From NCBI GenBank assembly GCA_029783825.1, contig JAREIK010002254.1, forward strand, positions 1,271,169-1,335,168: a stretch of 64,000 bases of DNA, given 5' to 3'. Below the pieces are notes generated by a model, which was given only the letters and a program-made list of their open reading frames with translations, was not told where the DNA came from and did no database searches. Position 1 is the stretch's first letter, and each line of letters starts with the position of its first letter. Shown here in pieces: positions 44,420-56,490 of the stretch. The DNA comes from Sapria himalayana (taxonomy: Eukaryota; Streptophyta; Magnoliopsida; Malpighiales; Rafflesiaceae). The position numbers and the translations under genes were made by a program.

Positions 44420-45890
44420 TAAATTCCTTCTAGATACATTTGATGATTATGTACACTTAAGATTACAAAATTTGAAATTTGTTAGTGACTATAATATAAT
44501 TTTGTTTAAAACTAGCTCTCGATGATAATTATGTGGAAATAAAGCTACAAAAAATGATGTTTGAAATGATATTTATGATATGTTGTCTTCAATTGGATTT
44601 TGTAACAATAACATTGAGGGCATCATTTCTTTAATATTCTAAATTAATTTTGTGTTCTCATGATTGAACAAAATAATGAGCTTCTACTAAAAAATTATCA
44701 ATCTTATTTTACTTGATTTGAATGAAAATAAACAAAATAATGAGCTTCTATGAAAAATGAAGTGTCACATGTGTCCATACTAATGAACAAGGACATGTGT
44801 CCATACTAATGATATGTCAACATGATTCCTCATAATTTAGTGGGTGTCACGTTCAAAATAGAAATAAGAAATTCAAACTCTTATAAATGAAATAATTTAA
44901 AAACATTATTAGAAAAAGTAAATGAAACACAAAGTAAACAAATTAATGTGAATGATTATTACATATATAGTATGAAAAGATATTGATCTCATACGACATA
45001 CTTTAAAATATTTGGGCAAATGCAATCAAGCCTAGATCAAAGAACATAAAAAAAAAGTCAAATAATTTTCATTAATGGTGACATATCAATGGACTTAATC
45101 AATTTAAATGTTATGCTTACAGGTTTATCATGTTATCCTCATTTTAATGCAAAAAAGATTTATAGTTTATTTTTTATTCATTTATCCTGACATATGATTA
45201 TTTTTTATCTATACTTTTTTATTTATATTTGAAGATATGTGAATTTTTCTCACACTCTAATTTGAGTATAATATTAATTTGAGGCATTGGAAGAGCAATG
45301 ACTATTTTACCTGGTGAAATTATAATTCACATCAATTATGTTCTTTGTTCTATTATATTCAACATAACATTATTTAGTATAACGAATATATGTTGAATTG
45401 GACATCATATTAAAATTATGGATAATAATAATAATAATAATCTTCTTATTATTTTGGTAATATCTCAAAAAATATATATTTCATAGAAATGGTTCTTAGT
45501 CATTTGATGTATATCAAATGATTTTTAGATAAATTAAGACACGTCTAGTCATCAACAAGAAATTGTGTGACTCAAACTTTTATGATTTAGTATAAATGTC
45601 TTGGTCATCTTGGATTTTCAATATTATGTTATATCATTAACAAATCCTTAGGGTATCCCTTAAAGAATTATATAATTTTGATATTCAATAATTATAGTTA
45701 TTTGGCTTATTCACTAGTTAGGTTAATTATTAGACAATTATTTATCAAGGTTGATTCTAAATCATTATTATTTTTTAAGCATATTAAAAGTAATATTTGT
45801 GGATATATTTATCAAACTAGTGAATATTTTCATAATGTTTTGATTTTAATTGATGTTTCATCTCATTGGTCTTGTAAGTGTTTGGGAGAG
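44420..45890 (+). pseudogene. decayed copia gag-protease-integrase start
   Basis: Gag: DDYVHLRLQNLKFVSDYNI, LFKTSSR, LCGNKAT and NKQNNELL match the family blocks W-x-x-L-R-L-Q-D-F-x-x-V-x-E-Y-N, L-C-G-x-x-x-T-D and A-E-Q-N-N-E-L-L. Protease zone: GIGRAMTILPGEIIIHINYV (usual G-x-G-x-A-x-x-x-L-P-x-G-T-x-x-x-I-x-x-A). Pre-integrase and integrase: a LGHLGFS block, then the open piece 45678-45941 with KHIKSNICGYIYQTSEYF and VLILIDVSSHWSCKCL, matching G-D-I-C-G-P-I-H-P-x-x-G-x-F...V-L-x-D-A-S-T-R-W-S. It runs into a GA microsatellite at 45891 and stops. It is a lineage distinct from the 41.5-kb fossil. Confidence 0.7.
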
Positions 45891-45925
45891 GGAGAAAGGA
45901 GAGAGAGAGAAAGAGAGAGATGTGA
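45891..45925. repeat. short (GA)n tract
   Basis: GAGAGAGAAAG-type purine run at the broken end of the copia integrase fossil; the same motif class makes up the large tract at 46.68 kb. Confidence 0.8.
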
Positions 45926-46081
45926 AATGAGTTTTTATTAATTTCAAAATAGAAAATATCATGTGTTAAAATATAATTCACATCAGAAATTTTCTGAGTT
46001 GTTAGTGTTAATATATGATTTTTCTTTTATTTCTTTGAACTAGATTTTATGGATGTGTTTTGCTAAACCTCATTTTTAATA

Positions 46082-46091
46082 TGGTATCAGA
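46082..46091 (+). other. candidate copia primer-binding site
   Basis: TGGTATCAGA is the 5' core of the initiator-Met tRNA PBS of plant copia elements; the ~100 bases upstream (from about 45980) would be the end of an LTR. No gag was recognised downstream before the GA tract, so this is a weak call. Confidence 0.35.
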
Positions 46092-46679
46092 TTAATTATG
46101 GACCATTCGTAGATGTCAATTCTTTAATATTGCCCAAGGCCCATATGTGAGGTTTAGAATACGTGATCATTAAATGTTTCAATTTATATATTAATCAATA
46201 AGTTGTTGCATGTGATTATATGTAAACTCATAAAAATTATGAAGTTAAATATATTTAAGGAAAAAGAATATCGTAATGATTGATCATCTGAAAAGTTTAT
46301 ATATGATATTCATCTGTTGGAGGTCATATCAAGTACCTTCATAGATCTCAGTTTCGAGATTCATTAAATAGTCCCTCGAAATTTTAAGGATAAACTATTC
46401 ATATATTTATTTCTCATTAATTTTTATGTATTAGCTTGATGGGATTTAGAGGAATGTATTTTGATTATTTTTTATTTTATTTGTGTGACTGTGATCCATA
46501 TATATTTATGTATTTTGTGGTAAGACAGTAACAAACACATTCTATCATCCAAAGATTTTTTTTCTTGCTTTTTTTTGCTCTTAGTGCTGTGGATATGTAC
46601 ATACCAATCTGGAGATGTACCCACAATTTGGAGATGTACATACCATGATCATTGGAATAATGGGTGAAAGACTGAATAT
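46092..46679. other. no gene seen
   Basis: It may be the leader of an element starting at the candidate PBS; no Gag motif could be read. Confidence 0.3.
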
Positions 46680-47393
46680 GAGAGAGAGAGAGAGAGTGAG
46701 TGAAAGAGTGAATAAGAAGAGAAAGAGAGAGGGGCAGGGGGAATGAGAGAAGGGGGATGAGAGAGAGAGAGAGAGAAAGAGAGGGTGAGAGAGTGAATGA
46801 GAAGAGAAAGAGAGGGGTGAGAAAGAGAGAATGGGGGAATGAGGGGAGGGTGAGAGAGAGCGAGAGATAGAGTGCGAGAATGAATGAGAGAGATATAGAG
46901 TTGGTGAGAGAATGAATAAGAGAGAGAGAGTGTGTGTGTGTGGGAGAGAGGGAGAGAAAGAGAGAGGGAGAGAGGGAGAGAAGGAGAGATAGAGGAAGAG
47001 AGTGATGGGGAGAGAGAGAGAGTGAGAGGGAGAGAAGGAGAGATAGAGGAAGAGAGAAAGGGGAGAGAGAGAGGGGGGAGGGAGAGAGGGGGGAGGGAGA
47101 GAGGGGGGGAGGGAGAGAGGGAAGAGAGAAAAAAAGGGAGAGAGGGGAGAGAGAGACAAAGAGGAGGGAGGAAGAGGGAGGGAAAGAAAGGGAGGGAGAG
47201 AGAGAGAGAGAGAGAGGAGAGAGGGAGGGAGGTAGAGGGAGAAAGAGAGAGAGAGAGAGAGAGAGGGAGGGAAGGAGGGAGGGATAAAGAGAGATAAGAA
47301 GAGAAAGAGAAAGAGATATAGAGAAAGAGGGAGAGAAAAATAGAAAGAGGGAGAGAGGGAGAGAGATATATAGAAAGAGGGGTGGAGAAATAT

Positions 47394-47436
<43 letters not shown>

Positions 47437-47591
47437 AAGGAAGGGAGGAAGAGAGGGAGGGAGGGAGGGAGGGAGAGAGAGAGAGAGAGAGGGAGGGAGG
47501 GAGAGAGGGAGAGAGGGAGGGAGGAGAGAGGGAGAGAGGGAGGGAGGGAGAGAGGGAGAGAGGGAGAGAGGGAGGGAGGGAGAGAGGGAAG

Positions 47592-47629
<38 letters not shown>

Positions 47630-48210
47630 GAGAGAGGGAGAAAGGGGGAGAGAGAGAGAGAGAGGAGGGATAGAAAGGGAGGGAGATAAAGAAAGAGGGA
47701 GGGAGGGAGAGGAAGAGAGAGGGGAGAGGGAGAGAGGGAGAAAGATAGAGAGAGCGAGAAAGAGAGAGGGGGGAGAGGGGGAGAGGGGGAGAGAGAGAGA
47801 GAGGGAGGGAAAAAAGAGATGGATATATATAGAGAGGGGGGAGGAGGGAGAGATGGGGGAGGGAGAGAGAGAAAGATATAGAGGAAGAGAGGGAGGGAGA
47901 GGAAGAGAGAGGAGAGAGGGAGAGAGGGAGAAAGATAGAGAGAGCGAGAAAGAGAGAGGGGGGGGAGAGAGGGAGGGAAAAAAGAGATGGAGATATATAG
48001 AGAGAGGGGGGGAGGAGGGAGAGATGGGGGAGGGAGAGAGAGAAAGATATAGAGGAAGAGAGGGAGGGGGAAGATTGAGAGAGAGTGTGTGAGGGAGGGA
48101 GAGAGCGAGAGGGAGGGAAAGAGCGAGAGGGAGGGAGGGGGAGAGAGAGAGAGGGAGGGAGAGATAGAGAGAAAGGGAGGGAGGGAGAAAGAGAGAGAGA
48201 GTGAGGGAGG

Positions 48211-48260
<50 letters not shown>

Positions 48261-48553
48261 GAGAGAGATAATGATAGAGGGGGAAAGAAATAGAGAGAGA
48301 GGAAGAGAGGGAGGGAGGGAGAAAGGGAGGGAGGGGGAGAGAGGGGGGAAGGAGAGTGGGAGAGGGAGAGATGGAAAGAGGGAGAGATGGAAAGAGGGAG
48401 AGAGGGAGAGGAGGAGAGGCCAGAGGGGGAGAGGGAAAGAGGGGGTGGAGAGGGGGAGAGAGGGGGAGAGGGGATAGGTGGAGAGGGGGAGAGTTGGAGA
48501 GGGGGGAGGAAGAAAGGGCGAAAAATAGAAAAAGGGAGAGAGAGAGAGAGATT
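46680..48553 (+). repeat. ~1.87-kb homopurine (GA/GGGA)n tract
   Basis: The + strand is almost only A and G, with isolated T (mostly TATATA or GTG islets) and a handful of C. Local motifs shift between (GA)n, (GGGA)n, (GGA)n and (AAAG)n. A larger duplication is visible: the GCGAGAAAGAGAGAGGGG block near 47754 recurs 190 bp on, and the AGATGGGGGA block near 47851 recurs 171 bp on. Long stop-free frames (645 codons on -, Ser/Leu/Pro only; shorter Arg/Glu/Gly frames on +) are products of the low complexity and are not called as genes. Confidence 0.97.
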
Positions 48554-50040
48554 ATATTTCAAAACATAAAACACACACATTGGCATTGTTTAATGAAAGG
48601 TGGTTTATGTAAGCAATAAATCTCATGGCCATGTTTATTGTTTTTCAGGCTCTACTTAAGTTGGTGGCAGATCATTTGGTTGCAGCAATAAATCTCATGG
48701 CAACTCAAGTATGAAAAATGTTGCCCATGAGTCAACCTTAAAGATCACTTTTTTTCATTGGTAAATATGAGCACTCATTTACTATGACATCGCTTCCTTG
48801 CCTCATCTAAACTACTTCCAGTTATTGCTCGCATTCGCCAATCCCCAGAATCAACAATTGCTAACTAAGCTTGATTTATTATAAACAGACTTGCAGGTGC
48901 TACTAGCACAAAAAGGAATTAATTAGTCTTTTTTTTGAAAGGCTTGGTCAAATTTTTCTTGACATGAGATCACTTAATAATCCTAGTTTGATTATCATAT
49001 ATCAACTTTTTTGCCTTGTATTTGATATGGAAAGTTCGTCAAAAATAAAATTTTGCAAAATATATTTTTATTTTGTTTATCATTCTTATTCTAATTCTTT
49101 TGACTTCAATTTTCTCTTCAATTTAAATTCATAAGCATCTTCCTCGGTGTATTCCTTTATCCATACTATTCCTAAGCTCATAGTTTGTTAATAGCTTTAT
49201 TTATATTGTTAAATAATGAGTCTTACCTACTCTAATCCTATATCATGGTCATGAGGCTCATATATGTGTTTAGAAATAGTATGAGATTAGTTTAATTCTA
49301 GACCATGTCCTGATGGGGCTGACACTACTCAATTGAGTCATTAAGTAATCCTAAAGCCTCTTGACTCACTTAACATCTCTAGGCTCAACACATAATCTCT
49401 GTAACTTTTGAGAGAGAATATCGAGATATTAACTTCTTGTAGATCTCGCGCTAAAGTTTGAGTCTTGTATACTATAAATGATTTCCAAGATATAAAAATA
49501 TTTTTATTTTTGATGCGAATAATTTGTTATTGTTTGGTCTTCTAATATTGAACTGAGATTAAAAAAACAATTCATGAAGTGCACTTTTGACTAAAACCCA
49601 TTAATTTATATTGTTTTGGGTTTTCATTTTCTAAATTATACCCAATTTATTGACTTATGAGATGAAACCAAGGCTTGGTGATCATTTTTTGGGTATGCAT
49701 TTTAAAAAACAATAAGTTTATTTTCATATATATATATATATATAGAATAGTCAAAATCATTTTACAGCAGATTGAAAAGGAAAAATTAAGGCACTTTTCT
49801 TCTGTTTGAAATTTGTAGTCTTTTCTTTCTTTTTAATAATCCTTTGCCACATAGTGCACAAAACAAATGACCCATCTCCATCTCCTTTCTCCCTCTATTT
49901 TTTTCGTTCTCCATTCTGTGCTCCCAAAAAAATAAGAAATGATGCACCAAAATGTGAGCATGAACAATCATTTTGGTAAACATAGAATAGGCCAATCTTG
50001 AGAACATAGGATTATATAATCTGAATGTTTTAGACAAGGA
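48554..50040. other. no gene seen
   Basis: GCAATAAATCTCATGGC occurs twice (about 48614 and 48683). A segment near 49420-49480 recalls the possible LTR end at 41.3 kb. Frames such as 49786-50037 (-) have no family signal. (TA)n at about 49727-49742. Confidence 0.35.
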
Positions 50041-50535
50041 ATACTATAGGGTTGTCTCTGATATGTATGAATGTGTATGGGGGCTTCTTGTATGGGTGGC
50101 ATAATCATATTTAATTTTGGGGCTAGATCTGGTAATGTTGATATGTACGGGTGTGTGCTCATATTCATATGTATGGGTGTGAGCTCATATGTAATAACAA
50201 GACTTGATTTCAAAAGAGGTCATCTTATAATACATGAAGAGAATAGGGACTATCATATATACTAGTTTCCTCTTGCTGATGTATATAATTTTGTGTGCTA
50301 CTCTAATAAAAATAAATGGCTAGTAATTAGAGTCAAATGAGTGAAAGAAACACATGGTCCTCTTAAAGGAGTGACCCATAGAAATTGGATTGATAGATTA
50401 AAAATAAGATCAAAATGGAGAGAGAAGATAAATGTAGAGTTGTTCAAACTGATTAACATGCCTGGAAAAAAATTTATCCTCTAGATAATTTTTATACATC
50501 TTATGTATGAATGTGTGTAAGGGCTTTTCTTATCG

Positions 50536-50770
50536 AATGTAAGGGTGACATATGCATTGGTGATTTTTCTTGAAATGACAAATTGTAAGGGTGATATATT
50601 ATATTCATTTGATCCATTAGGGCTAGTCTATGTTATAATATCGGATTGTAAGGGTGACATATTGTGATCATATGTATCACCGGGGTTAGACCATTTTGTA
50701 ATGATCAATTGTAAGGGTTGCATATTGTATTCATATGTAACAATGCATGGATGCGTTGGTAAGATCTTCA
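50536..50770 (+). repeat. 63-bp tandem repeat, ~4 diverged units
   Basis: AATTGTAAGGGTGA-type units start at 50581, 50644 and 50707, exactly 63 bp apart, with a shorter related unit from 50536. Each has a CATATT..TTCATATG-like part and a GGGCTAG/GGGTTAG part. It lies just upstream of the LINE. Confidence 0.8.
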
Positions 50771-50949
50771 TGATGTATAAGAAATTGGCATGCCCTAATC
50801 TAGGTTGGCATGACATGAGGTATTCTTGATTTTGTATGTTATGTGTGCTATTCAACCTATAAAATTAATCCTGGAATAATATACGGCAAGAGGGATGTGC
50901 CTAGATAAGAAGATAATACTACAAATGAAGGAAGATGAGTGATACACCT

Positions 50950-51700
50950 ATATGAAAATCACTAGCTGGAATATTAAAAATTTTAATTGACTACTAAAAC
51001 ATAAAAAAATACTCATCAATTCCTATAAAATATATATCTTTGCTATTATAGAAACAAAGCTAAACTGGGAGAAGATAATGTGATTAATGAAATCAAAATT
51101 TAAAAACTTCAATTACCTAGACAATTTTTCTTGTCACTAGAATGGCCAAATAATATTGTTATGGGACAGACTTACTATGGAAATTTAAGAGATATCCTCC
51201 TCCCCTCAATTCATGTATCTGAATATTTTAGATATAGTCAAAAAAATAAAATTTAGATTAACAATCATTTACAACCTTCGCTCGCTTGTTGATAGGAGGC
51301 CATTATGGGAAAGCTCAATCCTCCAAGGTTCTTCTAATCCCTCTCCCTAGGTTGTAATTGGCAATTTTAACTCTCCTCTATCAGCGTTAGATAGGAATGG
51401 TGGAAGAGTAGTCTCAACCTATGAATGTTGGGATTTCTTAAACTGTTACTCCACTCTAAGCCTTGAAGATTTCATTTGTTAGGATCCTTCTTTACTTGGA
51501 AAAATAAAAAAAATGTCAAGCAAACTTGACAAGGAATTGATAAATCAAGAATGAGCTAAACTCTCTCTTGATACTCATGTAAAATTCCTTCCCCCAAGAA
51601 TCTTTTCAGATAATTTCATGATCCTTCTAATTACTGAAATGAGTTCATAGGATAGGAAGATCCCTTTCAAATTTTGTAAAATATGGTTGTCTCATAAAAA
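50950..51700 (+). pseudogene. LINE-1 apurinic endonuclease domain, fossil
   Basis: Readable blocks are ITSWNIKNFN (start of the EEP fold), IETKLNWE (metal-binding Glu region), VVIGNFNSPLSALDRNGG (family GDFN, Asp replaced by Asn) and GSFFTWKNKK. In intact LINEs this domain nicks target DNA to prime reverse transcription. The D to N change and several stops make it inactive. Confidence 0.7.
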
Positions 51701-52006
51701 ATTATTTCTAATTTTGCTCAATGTATGGAAATAATAAATACATTGACCCATAATGTTCTAGTTGGTCAAAAAATGAAAATGCTAAAAGACCCCTTAAAAA
51801 ATGTTCTAGTTGGGTAGTTGCTCAATGTATGGAAATAATAAATACATTGACCCATAATGTTCATAGGATAGGAGAATCATTTTGGACATGTTAGAGTAAT
51901 AGTATGCCTAACTAAAAAGATACTCCAAACTACCCAAATAAAGGTACGTGAATCTTTCAATGAAATTCTTAAAGTAGAGGAAACCAAATTAACAATCAAA
52001 TCAAGG

Positions 52007-53198
52007 GTGTTGGAAGAGGCTAAACTGTTTTTTCTTAATAATAAAGCCAAATTCAAGTATCTAAAACAAAGTGAGAGATACACTAAATTTTTCCACTCTT
52101 TGGCAAGTGCTAGACTCCAAAGAAATAAAATAGTATCTATTATGAAGAAAAATATAGACTATACTATGTCATATGAAGATATTTTTAAAGTTTTCCTCGA
52201 ATACTATAAAACTCGACTAGGTTCCTCTAAAGACGGAGTAGCGTTATGTGAATAAATCATACACAGTGGGAGAATTATATTAGATTCTAAATAAAGTCTT
52301 CTATCACTAAACTTCTCTTCTAAAGAGATAAAAGGAAGCTCTATTATCGATGTTGGGTGTGAAATCTTTTAGTTAAGATGGGTATATGGCAATGTTTTTC
52401 AAAGAGTCTTGAGAGGTGGGAAGGATTTTATTAGTGCCATACAAAACTTTTTTCATCCTGGAAGAATGCTCAAGCAAATAAAGCATGCATATATAATACT
52501 AATACCAAAATCTTCTTAATCTTCCGTGATTAAAAATTTTAGACCCATTTCTTGCTGTAATGTCTTATATAAGCTTATATCTAAGCTGATAACAATGAGG
52601 CTCTAAAGTATTCTAGGAGTCATAATTAACCCAGCTCAAACAACATATATTAAAGGGAAATTAATCTTAGATAACTTCTTACTTGTACCAAATTTAATAT
52701 GGAGATATGTAAGAATAAGAATATCTCCAAGATATTTCCTCAAGATTGATCTCCAAAAGGCATTTTGACATGGGTAATTAGGATCTCTTGAAAGAAGCAC
52801 TCAAGGCTTTTAATTTCCCTGCAAAATTCATAGATATCATTTATGAATGCATAACCACTACTTCTTTCTCTATCACCATTAATGAAGAACTACATGAGTT
52901 CTTTAAAGGAAAAAGAGGGTTAAGGCAAGGAGACCATTTATCTTCTTATCTTTTTTCCATTTGCATATACCTATCCAGATTACTTATCAAGGCTACAATT
53001 TCTAAAGGGTTTTCATTTCATCTTGGATGTTTCCCCTTAATAATTTCTCACTTAATGTATGCGGACGACTTTATAATCTTCACTAGAAGAGATACTTCAT
53101 CATTCAAGATTATTCTTAATGTATTAAATGAATTTGTCACAACTTCAGGCCTTTGTGTTAACCCCTCCAGATCGAATATATTTTTTTGGAGGAGTTAA
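52007..53198 (+). pseudogene. LINE-1 reverse transcriptase, fossil
   Basis: An open piece 52007-52255 reads EEAKLFFLNNKAKFKYLKQS and YTKFFHSLASARLQRNKI, the conserved stretch before plant LINE RT (KAKxxWLxxGDxxTKFFH). After a stop-rich part with NFRPISCC-like remains (~52530-52560), the open piece 52788-53198 gives FIDIIYECITTTSFSI, RGLRQGDHLSSYLFSI and MYADDFIIF; the YADD catalytic motif at 53058-53069 is intact. VNPSRSNIFFW follows (family L-x-x-N-x-x-K-S). A 45-bp direct repeat at 51714-51758 and 51818-51862 lies upstream. Confidence 0.8.
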
Positions 53199-54210
53199 GA
53201 CCAATATAAATAAGAAAATTTTGAATAATTATAGATTTATTGAATGTTCCCTCCCTTCATATTTCTTGTGTTCCTCTATTTTTGAGTATACTTATAATAA
53301 CCTAATTTTCTATACTACTGGCCAAAATTATAGCCACTATACATCATTGGGCCAATAAATTACTTTCTTTCACTAGAAGACTTGAATTATTTTGCACGAT
53401 TATCCAAGGAATAGAAAGATATTGGTTCTCAATATTTCTCTTACCTTTATTGATAATTATTGTTATTGAAAGTGCGTGGAGAATTTTTTTATGAGGTGCA
53501 CCACAAACAGGCAGATTTAGGCCTAAAGCATCATAGTAAAAAGTGTGCATGCCTACATCTATTGGTGGGATTGGTATTCTTGGGTTAACAAATTGGAACA
53601 AATTTTTTATATTAAAAATATGTAGAGAATATACAAAAAGAAGGATATTCTTTGGATAAGATGGATTCACCAATATTACCTAAACTCTCAAAATATTTGG
53701 GATTATCAAATATCAAAGGAAAATCCTCTCTTTTTGGAAATCCCTAATAGTAGAGATATCTTAATTGGAAAATCTAGAGGTATAAAGCAAGTATAAATTC
53801 TTCTAAATACATTGGATGACAAAGGAAGGCTTATATCTGAGGCATATAAATATTTATTTGGAAATAATGAAATGAAAACAAAAGCTTGGACCAAAGTTTT
53901 ATGGTCCACTAATCTTATTCCAAAGCATGCAACATTTCTATGAATTTCAAGATGTGGAAAAAATCAGAACAAAAGACTACCTATTTGCAATTCCAATGAA
54001 CATGCAATGTGAGTGCTACTTAACCATAAGTTTATGGGAACATTTGAAATGCTGGACAGCAATGAAGGAACCCATGGAATCCATCGCATCAAGCTTTAGA
54101 AGCTTGAAGAAAAAATACTCTGTCAACATAGCCAGAAACTGCATAAGTAAAGTTGTATTTGCTAATGTCATTTACTATATATGGAATGAAAGGAACGGGG
54201 AGCTGGTATA
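53199..54210 (+). pseudogene. LINE-1 Pol C-terminal part with decayed zf-RVT
   Basis: After RT, frames on + show KVLWSTNLIPKHATFL and the RLPICNSNEHAM block, in the place of the plant LINE zinc-binding domain (usual form W-x-x-x-I-P-x-H-x-F-x-x-W-L...C-x-x-C). VIYYIWNERNGELV (near 54165-54205) matches the usual Y-x-I-W-x-E-R-N end. Stops throughout. The frame at 53344-53673 (-) is a shadow. Confidence 0.65.
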
Positions 54211-54619
54211 ATGGAAAATCTCAAATTTTAGATTCAATTCTTATGAAGATTAAAACAGAAATTTATATGGCATACCGTAATGATTGTTCTAGTTTGGAGC
54301 TTGTTTAGGTTGTACAGATTTTGATATTGTTTTTTATTACTTATAAAAAAAGAGAGGATATAGGGATATTTTCATACTTGTCTATCCTTCATCTAACAAA
54401 CAAGTATAATATTTCCTAAATACTAAATAAACATCATCATACATGTAATAATTAATATACGTATAATTATAAGGTCAAAATATTGAGGAAGATAATAATA
54501 CTAAGTAGATGTGATCATAATTTGGCTCTTATTACATAATACAATATCTTTTAGTAGACATAAAGTTGTGTTATTGTAAATTTGTAAATACAAATTAAAC
54601 CTAAAAATTACCAATTACA

Positions 54620-54765
54620 TTGTATTTGGAATTTTGGATTGATGGAATGAGGAACACACAACTTTTGTGAAGTAGGTTTGATCCCTACTAGCTATTTCTC
54701 CAGTAGAGATGGGACTACTATACCTTTCTTTGAGGTCCCTCCTGGTACAAAAAAAATTAATATGA
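54620..54765 (+). mobile_element. possible tRNA-derived SINE
   Basis: A GATTGATGGAATGAGG block (A-box-like) is followed by AGTAGGTTTGATCCCTACT at 54671-54689, a box-B-like GGTTTGATCC in a perfect 5-bp T-arm stem (GTAGG/CCTAC, 7-base loop). A unique body of ~65 bp ends in A8 at 54750-54757. No target duplication was fixed, so this is tentative. Confidence 0.35.
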
Positions 54766-56029
54766 TAATTTGAGTCCTTTCACTAAGCTTAGAATAAGAG
54801 CCGATGCCTCTAAAATATAAAATTCATTTACTAAGCATCCCACTATGTATGCTATTATGAGTGCACTACCATGTATATGATAAACAAAACCAGATGGAAT
54901 GCAAAAAATTACATTTGAAATTTTTAAATACCACTAATTATATCATGTGATACAAAATCGAAATCCTTAGCTATGATCATCATGCTATTTCTTGAATTTT
55001 TTATTGCCTAGGGTATGCTACAATTGCTCAGGTATAAATTCTTATTCTCTTTGACATGAAAATTACTAAAGTATAATTTTCATTCATCAAAAATTCTAAT
55101 TCTAATGCTAAAAACCTACTTTGAAAAAATGACATATACAAAAATTACAAGCTAGTTTAATTTTTTTAATTTTTTTTTTAATTTTATTTTACTTTTTAAT
55201 TTTAATTTTTTTTACCCTCCCCCCAATCCTCCCAATCCCCCCCCTTATCAACTCCATGGTTGATGAATACGACAAAATTCCATACTAGTCAATCTTCTCA
55301 GTAATAATCACAACCAAACACATTTAACTTTTTACTTCTTATGAGATCCAATGCATTAGTGATAGTTTAAATATATCTTTCAATAATAAGCTAGTTGTAT
55401 ACTAGTTTTTAAAAAATTCATTTTAAAGATGAAATGACATATAATTATATAGTATTTTGAGAAACACATGAAGGTAAATTTCTTAAATTAAACATATTTT
55501 GAAATATTAAATTTTTTGAGATTTTTTTTTCTAGTTTTTCATATCTAAAATACCAATATGGATTTTAATGATTTGCCATTATACTTGAGTCTTGATAACA
55601 ATAATTAACATAAATAATTCTAACCATGAATAGATTACTATAGGATAATTAGTCTAAATGGGTTAGTACTACTAGTAGGTATGATTTCAAATATCATATC
55701 TTCATATCCTTAATTAAGTTGCACACAAATTTATCTAGAGTCAAGGCCAGGAAAAATGTCCATCAATCATGAAAATGGTCATGATGCATGCAATGTAAAT
55801 TCTATACACATGATTATCAAAAAAGATATATGAAAAAATTATTTATATTTTACCATTATACGTGTATTCAGTAAATTATAAGGCTGGTGTTAATTATAAT
55901 TTAAAATTGGTTAGCTTTATTAAAAAAAATATTTGTAAACACCTTTTTTTCCACATCATCATCGACACCATTCCAAAAAAACACCTTTTTTCCATAACTA
56001 ATGTATATATGCATTATTGTATGTATATA
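54766..56029. other. no gene; polypyrimidine tract at 55160-55247
   Basis: AT-rich. The tract mixes T runs with CCCTCCCCCC and CCCCCCCC blocks. No coding signal on either strand. Confidence 0.4.
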
Positions 56030-56162
56030 GAATAATATATAGATATATATATCTATATATAAACATTTGTATTACATATATACATATACATTAGTGTATA
56101 AGTATATATGTGTATCTACATTTACATGTATACATTGAAAATATTGGATCTACAATAGTATG

Positions 56163-56213
<51 letters not shown>

Positions 56214-56490
56214 ATGCATATAGATTATATATATATATATATATGTTTGTATGTGTGTGTGTCTAGTTTATGCAGACACACACACAAAAGTGTGTGTGTC
56301 TAGATTGGTATATTTATAGTAGTATATGTATATACTATATAGTAGTATATATTCTACTCTGTACATTGGTATATAGATATATAGTAACATTTATTTGTAT
56401 TTTTTGTGTGTTTATGTATCTGTGTGTACACATATATATATTTCCACACCCACACACACACACATATAACACAATTATATATATATATAT
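56030..56490. repeat. TA/TG microsatellite cluster
   Basis: (TA)n and an uninterrupted (TG)n at about 56180-56209, then further (TA)n, TGTGTG and CACACA blocks. The frame 56270-56635 (+) starts in this repeat and has no domain. Confidence 0.9.

Larger units (their letters stand above)
50930..54355 (+). mobile_element. plant L1-type LINE, long degenerate copy (LINE-1)
   Basis: About 3.4 kb on the + strand with endonuclease, RT and C-terminal zinc-binding domains in L1 order. It ends in TTTTTTATTACTTATAAAAAAAG (54335-54352), a 3' end shared with the LINE at 58.4-60.7 kb. ORF1 was not found; upstream there is a 63-bp tandem repeat. Many stops and shifts; inactive. Confidence 0.8.

Noticed and set aside
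46649..48586. 645-codon - strand frame of Ser/Leu/Pro, and Arg/Glu/Gly frames on +
   Set aside because: They are read from a homopurine/homopyrimidine tract where stops hardly occur; low-complexity residues only, no domain, no start or splice context.
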